64,000 nt of DNA from Galeruca laticollis. Lineage: Eukaryota; Arthropoda; Insecta; Coleoptera; Chrysomelidae. Below, piece by piece: positions 33,484 to 44,329 of the stretch (position 1 is its first letter; every line of letters starts with the position of its first letter). Made by a program: the position numbers and the translations under genes. The DNA lies in the NCBI GenBank assembly GCA_963921935.1, contig OY998175.1:154750809-154814808 (forward strand). Reading direction: 5' to 3'. Below the pieces are notes generated by a model that was given only the letters and a program-made list of their open reading frames with translations, did not search any database and had not been told where the DNA came from.

Positions 33484-34752
33484 ATGAACCAATCTCAAGC
33501 TACCACAATGTCTTATTCAACTGCCTTATCAAAACCATCTCAACCTACACTCCCTTCCAAAGACCAAGCTATTATTTTTACCTCATTAAATGGTCCTAAG
33601 CTTGAAGATTATTTATATCAAATCGGAGACATTGTAGGCCCTCGAAATATCCTTTACGCCTCTCGAATGTCAAACAACAGAATATGCATATATCTATCAT
33701 CCAAACAAGCAGTAGACGTATTCTTCAGTGAACAGGGAGGAGAATTCTCTATCAATGGAAATTCTATTAAAACCCGTAGATTACAAACACCTTCTGAACG
33801 GCTGGTACTATCAAATGTCTGTCCCTCTATTCCTAATGATGTACTACTATCAGAATTGCGGAGTCTAGGCATAAACAACATATCCCCAATAATGCCCCTA
33901 AGAGTTGGAACGACAAAACCAGAATACAACCACATCCTCAGTTTCCGACGCCAAGTATATGTAACCCCCTCCAACAACTTAAATATTCCAGATAGTATTA
34001 TCATCCAAGATGACAACACTTCCTATCGGATCTTCCTCACATTTGATAATCAGAATTGTCACAAATGTAAACAAACTGGTCACATTGCATCAAAATGCCC
34101 AAACGCTGAACAAAACACTTCGTTACAAAATCTTTCGGAAATCAATAATTCCCAAAATATATTTGATGGAGAGAAAAATCCACAAGTAAACCCATCCCAA
34201 GTAAACCCAACAGAATCCACAAGTAAAACTGCTAACATCTCCCTATCTTTGTTAAAAAACCCCATAAAATCAACTGAAGATGACTTAGAAAAACGAATGG
34301 ATTATACAGAAAACTGTAATAAACGACCTTTATCCGAAACTACTAGTCCCATAGCAGAATCAGACTCGGCATTCAAAATACCTGATACACTGAAAAAATA
34401 TAAAAGTGATGAATTTACATCCGAACAAATGCAACCTGTAAAACAGCTAATGGAAAAAGATCCTAAAAACTATGCTCTTACCTTCGAACAATTGACCGAC
34501 TTACTGTCAAATATAAAAGGAAACCCAGATCCAATAAGCGTGATTAGAACCTACACGTCGGAATTTGAAGACTTAGTAGATACTATTAAAAAAATTTACC
34601 CATCACTACAGAGCAAAGCAACGAAGACGCGCTTTACAAAAATTAGGAAGAGACTTGAAAGATATATTGCTGAAGGACCCATAGAACAAGAGCCAATCAG
34701 TGACTCATCAGACAGCAACGACATAAATTCTACTTCAATAAATTTAAAATAA
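33484..34752 (+). CDS. I-type LINE ORF1 (gag-like nucleic-acid-binding protein), intact
   Basis: It has 422 residues and an uninterrupted frame. The ATG follows an in-frame-stop-rich 5' UTR and an A-rich GAAAA context. Residues 20-190 resemble the RRM-like half of LINE ORF1 proteins (LVLSNVCPSIPNDVLLSELR). One CCHC zinc knuckle lies at about residues 192-205 (CHKCKQTGHIASKC). The C-terminal half is Ser/Asn/Lys-rich with a predicted helical region (EDLVDTIKKIYPSLQSKATK) and an acidic end. I-factor ORF1 binds element RNA and assembles the particle imported for reverse transcription. It has only one knuckle where many I elements have three. ORF2 begins four bases after its stop, so ORF2 is probably translated by reinitiation. 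Confidence 0.85.
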   Translation: MNQSQATTMSYSTALSKPSQPTLPSKDQAIIFTSLNGPKLEDYLYQIGDIVGPRNILYASRMSNNRICIYLSSKQAVDVFFSEQGGEFSINGNSIKTRRLQTPSERLVLSNVCPSIPNDVLLSELRSLGINNISPIMPLRVGTTKPEYNHILSFRRQVYVTPSNNLNIPDSIIIQDDNTSYRIFLTFDNQNCHKCKQTGHIASKCPNAEQNTSLQNLSEINNSQNIFDGEKNPQVNPSQVNPTESTSKTANISLSLLKNPIKSTEDDLEKRMDYTENCNKRPLSETTSPIAESDSAFKIPDTLKKYKSDEFTSEQMQPVKQLMEKDPKNYALTFEQLTDLLSNIKGNPDPISVIRTYTSEFEDLVDTIKKIYPSLQSKATKTRFTKIRKRLERYIAEGPIEQEPISDSSDSNDINSTSINLK

Positions 34753-34756
34753 AACA

Positions 34757-37700
34757 ATGAGTATTCTACAGTGGAATCTAAATGGATATTACCTCCATCT
34801 GGAAATGTTAAAAACTATTATATCTAAATACAACCCGAACGTTATCTGCTTACAAGAAACACACTTTAATAATCAGAATACACACAAACTAAAAAATTTT
34901 AATGTATATTACAAGAACAGAATTGGTATAAAAAGTTGGGGGGGAGTTGCAACATATGTAAATAAAAACCTTCATTCAAGTCAAATTGATTTAGATAGCA
35001 ATATTGAAGCAATAGCTGTATGCGTTTATTTTCCTACAAAAATAAATATATGTAACATATATATTCCATCTGACCGAAACCTAAGTAAAATGGAGCTAAC
35101 TGATCTAATCTCCCAGGTTCCTAATCCTAAAGTTATCATGGGCGACTTCAACGGACACAACTTCATGTGGGGGTGTGAGAAACAAGATACTCGAGGAAAC
35201 ATAATTGAAGAGGTTATGACAGACTTAAACTTAAACATTCTTAATGATGGAAGTAAAACTAGATTTAATACCTATAATGGAACTTCTTCGGCTATAGATT
35301 TAACTTTGTGTAATCCTTCATTGCATCAACACCTAACATGGGAAGTCTTACCTTTTTCATATGACAGTGATCATTTCCCAATCCTTGTAGTAGATAAACG
35401 TAGAAGTGCTGACGATTCAACGCCTATACAAAAGTGGAAGCTACATGAAGCAGACTGGGAACAATATACCATTTTAACTGACGCATCTTTATCAAAATTT
35501 TCAATAAGTGAGGACATAAATGAAACAATAAACAATTTCAATGAAATATTGATAACAGCTGCAGACATAACAATAGGGCTAACTAAAAACGTAACACACC
35601 GTACTGCTGTACCATGGTGGAATAAAGAATGTGAAGAGGCACTTAAAGAAAGTAAACATGCATTTCATATCTATAAAAAGCATAACACGATTGATAATCA
35701 ATTACGATTCAAAGCACTAAGGGCCAAAACTAGGTATATTTTTAGAGAAAGTAAAAAAGATTCATGGATGAAATATGTGCAAAATATAAGCAGCTCTACT
35801 AGCTTAACATCTGTATGGAAAAAAGTGAATACCATATCCGGCAATAAATCATACAATAAAATCACTGGTATAAAACAAGACGAAATCTTAATAACAAAAT
35901 CAAAAGATATAGCTGAAGCATTGGCGGAAGCATTCCAAGAGAACTCGAGCGATGCCAAATTAAAGGAAGATTTTCTAAAAAATAGAGTATCAATCGAAGA
36001 AATCCCAATCAATAATGAAAACAATACATCGCACCTCAACCAACCACTCACACTATCAGAACTAGATGAAGCGATAAAAGACTTTAAAAACTCGAGTCCA
36101 GGTCCTGATAATATACCGATTTCATTCCTGCTATATCTATCGGAGAGCGGCAGAGAAGTACTCTTAAATATTTACAACACCATTTGGATACAACAAACTT
36201 TTCCAATTCAGTGGACTGAAGCAACAATCATACCAATTCTAAAAACTGCTAAGAAAGCAACAAGTATAGAATCATACAGACCTATTGCACTGACTAGCAC
36301 GATGTGTAAGCTCTTAGAAAAAATTATTAATAATCGTCTTAGGTGGGAACTTGAAAGTCGCAAACTAATTAAACCAGAACAAAGTGGATTTAGGAAGAAG
36401 AGAAGTACTATTGACAATATTATTGATCTAGAGAGTGACATACACGAAGCCTTCGCAAATAAACAGAAATGCTTAGCCATATTTATTGATATCAACAAAG
36501 CATTCGATACTGCATGTAGAATAAATATACTGAAATTGTTAAAGCAATGGAATATAGATGGACATATGTTGGCATTCATTAAAAATTTTCTAAGCTATAG
36601 GACTTTTAGAGTAAGAGTAAATGGTAATCTGTCGACCAAACAATGTCAAGAAAATGGTACTCCCCAAGGCTCTGTTATTAGTCCCACATTGTTTCTAATC
36701 GCTATTAATAACATTACTGAAAATGTACTTAAACCAATTAAAATAAGGCTATATGCCGATGACTTAGTGGTATACATGAAAAGTAAAAACATCGATACAA
36801 TGCAACATATACTACAGAGACAACTTAATAAACTGCAGCAATGGTCAAAACAGTCGGGCTTCAACTTCTCTGCATCCAAAACCAAATGTTTATTATTTTC
36901 GAAAAAACATTGTGAAAAGACACCCCCGCTTACACTATATGAAGAAAAACTGCAATATGTAACTTCCACGACATTTTTAGGTATGATATTTGACCAGAAA
37001 CTGAGCTGGAATGATCATATAAAAAAGTTGATATTTTCTTGTCAGAAAGGTATTAATCTTCTAAGAATACTTTCTAACCGTAACTGGGGATCAGATCAAA
37101 AAACACTACATATTATATATAAAAATCTTGTACGTTCCAAACTCGATTATGGATCTATTGTCTATGCATCCACCAAAAGCTATATTTTAAAGAAACTTGA
37201 TACAGTTCACAATAATGCCTTACGAATAATATCTGGTGCATATCGTACATCACCGGTGGAAAGCCTTTATTCAGAATTAGGGGAACCATCTTTATCTACG
37301 AGAAGAAAGATATTGACATTGTCATATGCTACCTCTATATTAGATAACACTGAGCATCCAATGTACCCAAAAATTCATACAGATGAAATTGACAATTTCG
37401 CACAACAACAACCAAGTCCAACTTTCTGTAATCGATTTAGACAATACAAAGCAGATCTTCAAATCAAACATGTTCCTATATTCAAGTTTGAAGAAACATA
37501 TCCTCCTTGGCAACATTCCAAACCAATAATTGACACCACTCTTACATCTTTTAAAAAATATGAACTACCCAGTTTGCTGATAAAAAACATCTTCCAAACA
37601 AAACTCATTGAATATAATGACCATTTCAAAATATATACGGATGCCTCGAAAACTACAGTTGGCGTCGGAGTCGCGGTTGTTACGGCAAATCAGAACTTAT

Positions 37701-38428
37701 CTTTTAAATTACCTACCTGCAGTACAGTCTTCACTGGAGAAATATATGCATTGCTACAAGCCCTTAAACTGTCCCGAAATGCGAATTCTTCCAACATCCT
37801 CATAATCACAGATTCCCTCAGTTCATTAAAATCCATCCAGCAAGTTTATAGTAGTCATCCCATTGCTATGGAAATAAAGAAGGAACTCTTCCAACTACAA
37901 AAATCCCAAATAAATGTAAAATTTATGTGGATCCCCTCCCACATAGGAATCCAGGGTAATGAAGAAGCAGACCAACTGGCAAAACAAGCAGCAGAAAGTG
38001 ATAGTGCGGTAGTTGTAAACGCGACGACCATCAGTGATTTGAAGCATACCGTGAAAGAAAAAGCGATAAGTGCGTGGCAAAATCAGTGGCTTGATTCGAA
38101 AGCAAAATTACGCGAGGTGAAACCCAGTGTGAAACCCTGGAATACAATACCAAACAGGCGGCGCAACCAAGTACTACTGACAAGACTAAGGATAGGGCAC
38201 ACTAAACTGACGCATCAACATTTACTTGCCAGGACAGAAATGCCTCAGTGTACTACATGTTCCAAGCAGATAACAGTAAAACATATTCTGATTGAGTGTC
38301 CCAGATATGAGGACGCCCGAGTGAAAAACAATATACCAAACACGTTGAAATCGGTATTAGGACAAAACTGTGACATAAATGTATTAGTTCGATATCTTAC
38401 TGAAATTAATGTAATCAAAACCTTGTAA
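34757..38428 (+). CDS. I-type LINE ORF2: AP endonuclease, reverse transcriptase, RNase H, intact
   Basis: It has 1223 residues, no interruption and an ATG at 34757. The endonuclease spans about residues 1-215: SILQWNLNGYY, the catalytic Glu in VICLQETHF, MGDFNGHN at about 128 and SDHFPILV at about 204. The RT spans about 440-750: PGPDNIP, SYRPIALTS, the first catalytic Asp in IFIDINKAFD (about 576), GTPQGSVISPTLF, and the DD pair in LYADDLVVYM (about 666). The RNase H spans about 955-1080, with the quartet in YTDASK, GEIYAL, ITDSLSS and GNEEADQLAK. A Cys/His segment near the end (CTTCSKQITVKHILIEC) is typical of I-group ORF2. It carries out target-primed reverse transcription. All catalytic residues are present, so it may still be active. 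Confidence 0.92.
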   Translation: MSILQWNLNGYYLHLEMLKTIISKYNPNVICLQETHFNNQNTHKLKNFNVYYKNRIGIKSWGGVATYVNKNLHSSQIDLDSNIEAIAVCVYFPTKINICNIYIPSDRNLSKMELTDLISQVPNPKVIMGDFNGHNFMWGCEKQDTRGNIIEEVMTDLNLNILNDGSKTRFNTYNGTSSAIDLTLCNPSLHQHLTWEVLPFSYDSDHFPILVVDKRRSADDSTPIQKWKLHEADWEQYTILTDASLSKFSISEDINETINNFNEILITAADITIGLTKNVTHRTAVPWWNKECEEALKESKHAFHIYKKHNTIDNQLRFKALRAKTRYIFRESKKDSWMKYVQNISSSTSLTSVWKKVNTISGNKSYNKITGIKQDEILITKSKDIAEALAEAFQENSSDAKLKEDFLKNRVSIEEIPINNENNTSHLNQPLTLSELDEAIKDFKNSSPGPDNIPISFLLYLSESGREVLLNIYNTIWIQQTFPIQWTEATIIPILKTAKKATSIESYRPIALTSTMCKLLEKIINNRLRWELESRKLIKPEQSGFRKKRSTIDNIIDLESDIHEAFANKQKCLAIFIDINKAFDTACRINILKLLKQWNIDGHMLAFIKNFLSYRTFRVRVNGNLSTKQCQENGTPQGSVISPTLFLIAINNITENVLKPIKIRLYADDLVVYMKSKNIDTMQHILQRQLNKLQQWSKQSGFNFSASKTKCLLFSKKHCEKTPPLTLYEEKLQYVTSTTFLGMIFDQKLSWNDHIKKLIFSCQKGINLLRILSNRNWGSDQKTLHIIYKNLVRSKLDYGSIVYASTKSYILKKLDTVHNNALRIISGAYRTSPVESLYSELGEPSLSTRRKILTLSYATSILDNTEHPMYPKIHTDEIDNFAQQQPSPTFCNRFRQYKADLQIKHVPIFKFEETYPPWQHSKPIIDTTLTSFKKYELPSLLIKNIFQTKLIEYNDHFKIYTDASKTTVGVGVAVVTANQNLSFKLPTCSTVFTGEIYALLQALKLSRNANSSNILIITDSLSSLKSIQQVYSSHPIAMEIKKELFQLQKSQINVKFMWIPSHIGIQGNEEADQLAKQAAESDSAVVVNATTISDLKHTVKEKAISAWQNQWLDSKAKLREVKPSVKPWNTIPNRRRNQVLLTRLRIGHTKLTHQHLLARTEMPQCTTCSKQITVKHILIECPRYEDARVKNNIPNTLKSVLGQNCDINVLVRYLTEINVIKTL

Positions 38429-38489
38429 AATAATCTTTGTCGCTAATAACCGACATGGTTGATGCGACAATAAAAATGGAATTAAAAAA

Positions 38490-38502
38490 AATTATAATAG
38501 TT
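38490..38502 (+). repeat. Target-site duplication, right copy
   Basis: AATTATAATAGTT directly after the A-rich 3' tail of the I-type LINE. Confidence 0.85.
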
Positions 38503-38539
38503 ATAAATTTTTCTTTAAATATCTATAAATTGAAAGTGT

Positions 38540-41161
38540 TTGTTCAAAGAAATCAATAGAGTTAATCTCATTGATTTCCCTTCATCACCATCTCCCCCAA
38601 TTACGGGTACTCCGTATCTAACGGAATATACTCGTAGATTACGAGATAAAATTCAAAAGTTAAATAATTTAAAACCAGAACTGTTCGAGAGTGATAATTT
38701 AAACAGTGACAAAAATGTGCAAATAAAAAAACCCATAGTGACTGTGAAAACCTCCCCCAAATCTAGAAATAAAGGTACGTCAAAAAAAACTTTTATAAAA
38801 AACAAAGTAAAAAGACTTTCACAACAAAATAAAAAACCATCTAGCAAAAAAAGCGAGAGGGAAAGTAGACAAAATATCGTTCACGATAAACTACACCCTA
38901 CCGCATTAAATGATCAATTATTACAAAAATATTCATACGAAAGAGCAAGAATTAAAAATAAAACTCGAGAATTAAAATCCAAAAACAAAGATTTTCTTAA
39001 ACTTGTATACATTGATGAAGCATCATTGATAGATAACACAGCACTAAAAATTTCCCACAGTTCAGATAATGTTTCCGAAAACATAATTAAAATTCCCAGA
39101 AAATATCTAGAAACCCTAGATATGAATACTCTCACTAAAAGCATAGAGCTAGTAAGCCAACTAAACGCATCAAACAAGAGTCTAGAACCAAATAACAAGA
39201 GTATTGAATCGGAAAAAAGGTGTCTAGAAAACACAGAAAAGTGTCTAGAAACCGAAAAAAACCGTATAGTAAGGGAAAAAAAGTGTGAAAGTCAAGACGT
39301 TACCAAGGGGTTAGATAATAAAATCGAAAACAAAATAGATTATCCAGACATAATAAATATAAATGATACTATTGACAACGAAATATCGAATCTTAAAATA
39401 AACAATTCTGAATTATCATTTCCTATTTGTCGTGGAAACTACACAAATCAGACATCGACACCAGACAAATCGTGTACATTTAATAAAGAAGTAACCCAAA
39501 TGGAGGAGGATACTATGGGACCCAACAACAACAATGTAACAGATGATTCGGATGACAGTCAACGAAATTCTATCGAAACATTAATTAACGTCCAAGTACA
39601 TAACCCAGCGAACACATCATGGATTAACGAAATCGAGGCAGCCGAAAATGCCAATATACAAGAAGCAGACAAATTCGTATCTCAATACGAAAAATTGACA
39701 AATAATAAATTTAAAATAAAAGCAAGACAAATGAAAATGACATCAAATGAGGGTAAAAAGCAACAAACGGAAGATTTAAACGAGATAAAAGTCGACTCAC
39801 AACCACAACGTATGGAAGTAGGGGAAATCACCCCTCCCGGCTTTGTTAAACCCAAGAAAGTAGCGTCATTTAGTTCCATACTAAATAAAACAACAAAACA
39901 ATTTTCAATAGACACACAAAACCAATACGAATCATTATCAGATACATCAGAGGAAGAGGCTCGAACACAAAATACCTCACAGAAAAAACGCAAAAAAGTA
40001 AAGTTTCGCAAACTTAAGGTCTCCGAGCTAAGTTCAGACGAAGATATTAGCGACAAACCAAACGCTAAAAGAACGAAAGCAACAACAACGAAAAAAACCA
40101 ATACAACGTGCCCCCCAATAGTTATAGAAGGAAACGTCTCAGCCCACAAGGATATGGTCAAGAAATTAAAAGCGGAAATTCATAAGCCTTTTGAAATAAA
40201 ATACACGAGTAACTCTTCAATCGTCTTCACAAAAGATGTTGAAGATTTTGCAAATCTAAAAACAACCCTAAGAAAAGAAAAAGTCTATTTTCATTCTTAT
40301 TCAAGACGTGAAGATAAGACACACGCTTTTGTCCTACGCAGCCTCGCAGAGGGTCTCCAGATTACTGACATTCGAGAAGATTTACAGAACACATATAAAA
40401 TCGAGACGAAAGATATCTATAGGATGACACTAAAGGTAGGCCACTATATTTAGTGGTAACGAACCCAAAGATAACTCTCGATTTTCTTAACAAGAATGTC
40501 AGGATTATAGAGCACACCAGAGTACAATGGGAGTATCGGAGACAGAATAAACCAGTAATCCAGTGCCACATCTGTCAATTGTGGGGCCACGCCACCTCAA
40601 ATTGTGGCCGGGCTCCACGATGCCTTAAATGCGCTGGAAAACACCTTACACCAGAGTGTACGAAGGAGAGAACCACCCCTGCGAGGTGCGCAAACTGTCA
40701 AGGGGACCACCCAGCCAACGCCGACATATGTCCAGAATTTCAAAAAAGAAAACTGTGGATGGAAGAAAGAAGAAATATATCCCAAAAAAATAAACCTACC
40801 CCTACAAAATTCATCCCTGCACCCTTACCAACCACCAATCCATGGGCTAAAAACACAAACAACAATGCATCCTTCCCAAGTCTCCCCCCCCCAAAAACAC
40901 CACCAGACTACCCCTCAAAATTCAAACCCTCCCCCGCCCCAGAGGAAATCAACAAACCCGCCAACAAACTCTGGAAACGATATACAACAATTTACAGAAT
41001 TAACAGACATGTTCAAGGAACTGAAAAGTCTAGTTAATCTCGACGAACTCACGAGAGCAGTCCACGATCTACTTCTAGAGATGAGGAAAGCCACCAACAA
41101 ATTGGAGAAGTTCACAGTATATAATAACTTCGTAGCTAACATCGACAACTATGACATCTAG
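38540..41161 (+). pseudogene. Jockey-like ORF1 (gag-like), copy B, two frameshifts
   Basis: The open frame runs from before 38540 without an ATG at its start, then for 637 codons to 40453. A one-base deletion near 40430 breaks it; copy A has the extra base and reads on. The next frame (to about 40880) holds three zinc-knuckle-like units: CHICQLWGHATSNC, CLKCAGKHLTPEC and CANCQGDHPANADIC. A second shift in a run of Cs near 40885 leads to the last frame, which ends NNFVANIDNYDI at 41161. The N-terminal half is Lys/Asn/Ser-rich with KSLE/KCLE repeats near 39170-39260. The central part (VKKLKAEIHKPFEIKYTSNS) is the conserved RNA-binding region. Homopolymer position makes sequencing error possible for the second shift. 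Confidence 0.8.
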
Positions 41162-43876
41162 GCAGGTAGGTGGAAAAACAGGAATTCAAAAAAGATTCAT
41201 CCTCAAAATTATTTTCTGTAATGCACAAGGAGTTCTAAACAAACTCCACCTTATCAGACACTTTCTCGACATTCATAAACCCGATATCTTCTTCTTAATC
41301 GAGACGTTCCTTAAACCAAACAAATCATTTAATCTCAGAAACCCAGAATATCGTCTATTTAGACAAGACAGCCCCGGCGATGCCAAAGGTGGCGGTATCG
41401 CACTATTAATCAAAAAAGGCATCAATTTCAAACTGTTGCAACAAAATAAGTCATCAATTGAGCATATATCAATACTTTTTCACAATAAAGTCAAAATAGT
41501 AGGAGCATATAATCCCCCCACTATAAAATTAAAACACGAAGATTTTTACAATATAACAAAAACTCACAACAAGGTGCTGATAGTAGGCGATCTCAACTGT
41601 AAACATCCACAGTGGGATCCCTACTTGACGCACCCCAACACAAACGGAAGTACTATCTCGAGCTTCTGCGATGATTTTGATTGTAATGTATTTCATACAG
41701 ACACGCCCACCTTTTTTCCTTTTGCAAATCACTCACCCAGTACGTTGGATATTGCGATAGGAAAAAATATTAACAACGTAACAAAAATTAAGACTCTAAC
41801 AGATTTTAACTCAGATCATGGCCCGGTAGTATTACATTTAAAATTAACCCACAACACTCAAATTTCAGAAAATAAAACATACGACTACAAAACTACAAAC
41901 TGGACACAATTTAGAAAATATATAAATAATCATCTCGAAATTAAATCAAATATAGAGAATACAGAACAACTAAATAAAATAACATTCAAAACACAATTAT
42001 TGAGGCCAGAAATCAAACTACCACAATAATTAAAAAAACAAAACACCCTTCCAGATTACATTACGCAAATAATATATGAAAAAAACAAGGTGAGGAAAGT
42101 ATGGCAGCGTACCAGGAACGTAGAAGATCATAACTTATTAAAAAAATATCAAAAACTAATTAATGAAACAATCAAAACATATAAAAATGAGGAATGGGAA
42201 AAATTCCTAATTAATTTAAAGCCAGAAGACAACTCATTGTGGAAGATATCCCGCCGTCTTAGAAACCAAAATAAAACCATCACTAAGATCGTTGACGGTG
42301 GCCAATCAATAACTGACATGAAAATTATCGCAGAAAAGTTCGGAGAGTATTTTCAAACAAACTTTATTAACAACTTAAAACAAACACAGCAGCACCATAA
42401 TATAACACAAATAGTTCAACAACACATACACCAACTAAACACTGTAAATACACACAACTTAGCAACATGCACAGAAACTTACAAAACAATACAACAATTA
42501 AAAAACAAAAAAGCTCCAGGGTTAGATGGCATTCAAAACATTTTGCTTAAAAATATACCTAAAAAAGCCATCGTCCAACTTACTTATGTTATAAATTACA
42601 TAATTAAGACTGGTCAATACCCAGATATGCTCAAGATATCCAACATCATACCCATTATATTAAAGCTAATAAAGAACCGAGTTATGTGGATAGCTATAGA
42701 CCAATATCCCTCCTGAATAACATAGCAAAGGTGATAGATAAAATAATTTTAAAAAGACTTCAATCGTTTATTGACAAAAATAATATTATTCCCCTCGAGC
42801 AATACGGATTCAGAAGTGGTCACAGTACAGTCTCACAAATAATAAGAGTAATTAACTATATCAGGGAAGGTTTCCAGAGAAAAGAAAAAGCGATTACGAC
42901 AACGATAGATATACAAAAGGCTTTTGATTCCGTATGGCTTGAGGGATTAATATACAAACTGATCAACATACAAATACCAAATTACTTAATCAAAATAATT
43001 AACTCGTACTTAAACAATAGGAAATTTTTCATCAAAATTGATGACCACACTACTGGTCCATACTCCATCCAAGCTGGAGTCCCTCAGGGGTCGGTATTAT
43101 CACCTTTGCTATACTCCATTTTCATCCATGACCTTCCAATCACACCCCAAATATTAACCGCAATGTATGCTGATGACACGTGTTTTGTATCTACTGCAAA
43201 GAACCCTGAACAAGCACTTAACACTATACAAACACACATTAACACAGAAATCATCCCTTATTTCAAAAAACACAAACTAGCTATTAACGCCTCCAAAACA
43301 GAGTATTTATTACTCAGGAGAATAGCTAGAGGGGCCTCCCCGTTGCAATCTCAGCTCTGTATAGATGGGCAACGTATTCCCCCAAGTATTAACATTAAAT
43401 ATTTGGGATACACGATGCAAGGAAATACAAACGCAAATGCTCATATATCACATCAAATACAAAAGGCTAAGGTTGCAATGGGTCGACTCTATCCACTCAT
43501 TTGCAGCCACAGTAAACTCTCAACACAAAACAAAATACTCATATACAAACAAATCATACGTCCCATACTTACCTATGCAGCCCCAATATATTACACTGGT
43601 ACACAACATAATTTTCACTCTCTGCAGGTGATACAGAACAAGTGTCTCAGAATGGCAATCAAACATAATACAATTTATCCAAAACTCCCAAAAACCACCT
43701 GGTTACACGAAAAAGCAAACATATCGACTATCAAAGACTTCATAAACAAAATCTCAGAAAACTTTTATAAATACTGTCTGCCACAAGATCTTCGCAAAAA
43801 TCTCAGAGACGCAAATCGCGCAGAAGGCATCCGCGATAGCGGTTGTAGGCTTCTGCACAGATCGCTAATCACATAA
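41151..43876 (+). pseudogene. Jockey-like ORF2 (endonuclease-RT), copy B, one stop and one frameshift
   Basis: Starts at ATG 41151 within the ORF1 stop region (ATGACATCTAG). The endonuclease shows IFFLIETFL, LIVGDLNCKHPQW and NSDHGPVVLHL. It is followed by an in-frame TAA at 42027-42029 and then the same frame resumes. The RT begins with LKNKKAPGLDGIQ near 42510. A single-base loss near 42665 shifts the frame before SYRPISLLNNIAK. The remaining frame is open for 396 codons with ITTTIDIQKAFDSVW, GVPQGSVLSPLLYS, MYADDTCFVS and the C-terminal region. No RNase H is present, as expected for Jockey. Only two lesions disable it. Confidence 0.85.
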
Positions 43877-44329
43877 CTTGGTTGTTTTAAGCAAAACTCT
43901 GAACCCATTTTTTCATCATAGGAGGTAATATCAGCGCAAATAAACAATTGTGCCGTATTAACCCCTATACTAAATAAACTATACTCTAAACAAACAATAA
44001 ACTCAAAAACAACGTCAGTCATGTTGCCTTCTCTAAATCTAATTTCCCCGAATCAATTTTGAAACCCTGTTTTTTAGCTACTTTTCAGGGGTACCTCAGC
44101 CGAAAGATGCTAGGAGTCACAAAGATGTTAGGGACAAAGTTATTATAAACAGCGAAAACATATGGATAATGCTCTTGGAGCAAGGAACCATAAAATACGA
44201 GACGACCAACACAGATATACTGGAAATCGCCAGACCATCGGCACCGTTTTTTGTATTTTTAGTATTTTGTAATAAGGGAACGAAAAACATTTAATAAAGA
44301 ACATTTTTAATCTTAATCTATGAAGTTAG

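Larger units (their letters stand above)
33190..38489 (+). mobile_element. Full-length I-type LINE with two intact ORFs
   Basis: About 5.3 kb, flanked by a 13-bp exact target duplication (33177-33189 and 38490-38502). It has a roughly 290-bp 5' UTR, ORF1, ORF2 with endonuclease, RT and RNase H, and a short 3' UTR ending in an A-rich tail (AATTAAAAAAA). The RNase H domain and the absence of LTRs place it in the I group. Open frames and an exact duplication suggest a recent insertion. Confidence 0.88.
38503..44310 (+). mobile_element. Jockey-like LINE, copy B, nearly full length
   Basis: ORF1 (38540-41161) overlaps ORF2 (41151-43876). A 3' UTR follows with the AAACCCTGTTTTTTAG block shared with copy A, ending near 44310 (AATAAAGAACATTTTT). 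The I-type LINE lies directly upstream; part of this element's 5' end may therefore lie left of 33177. Confidence 0.8.
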
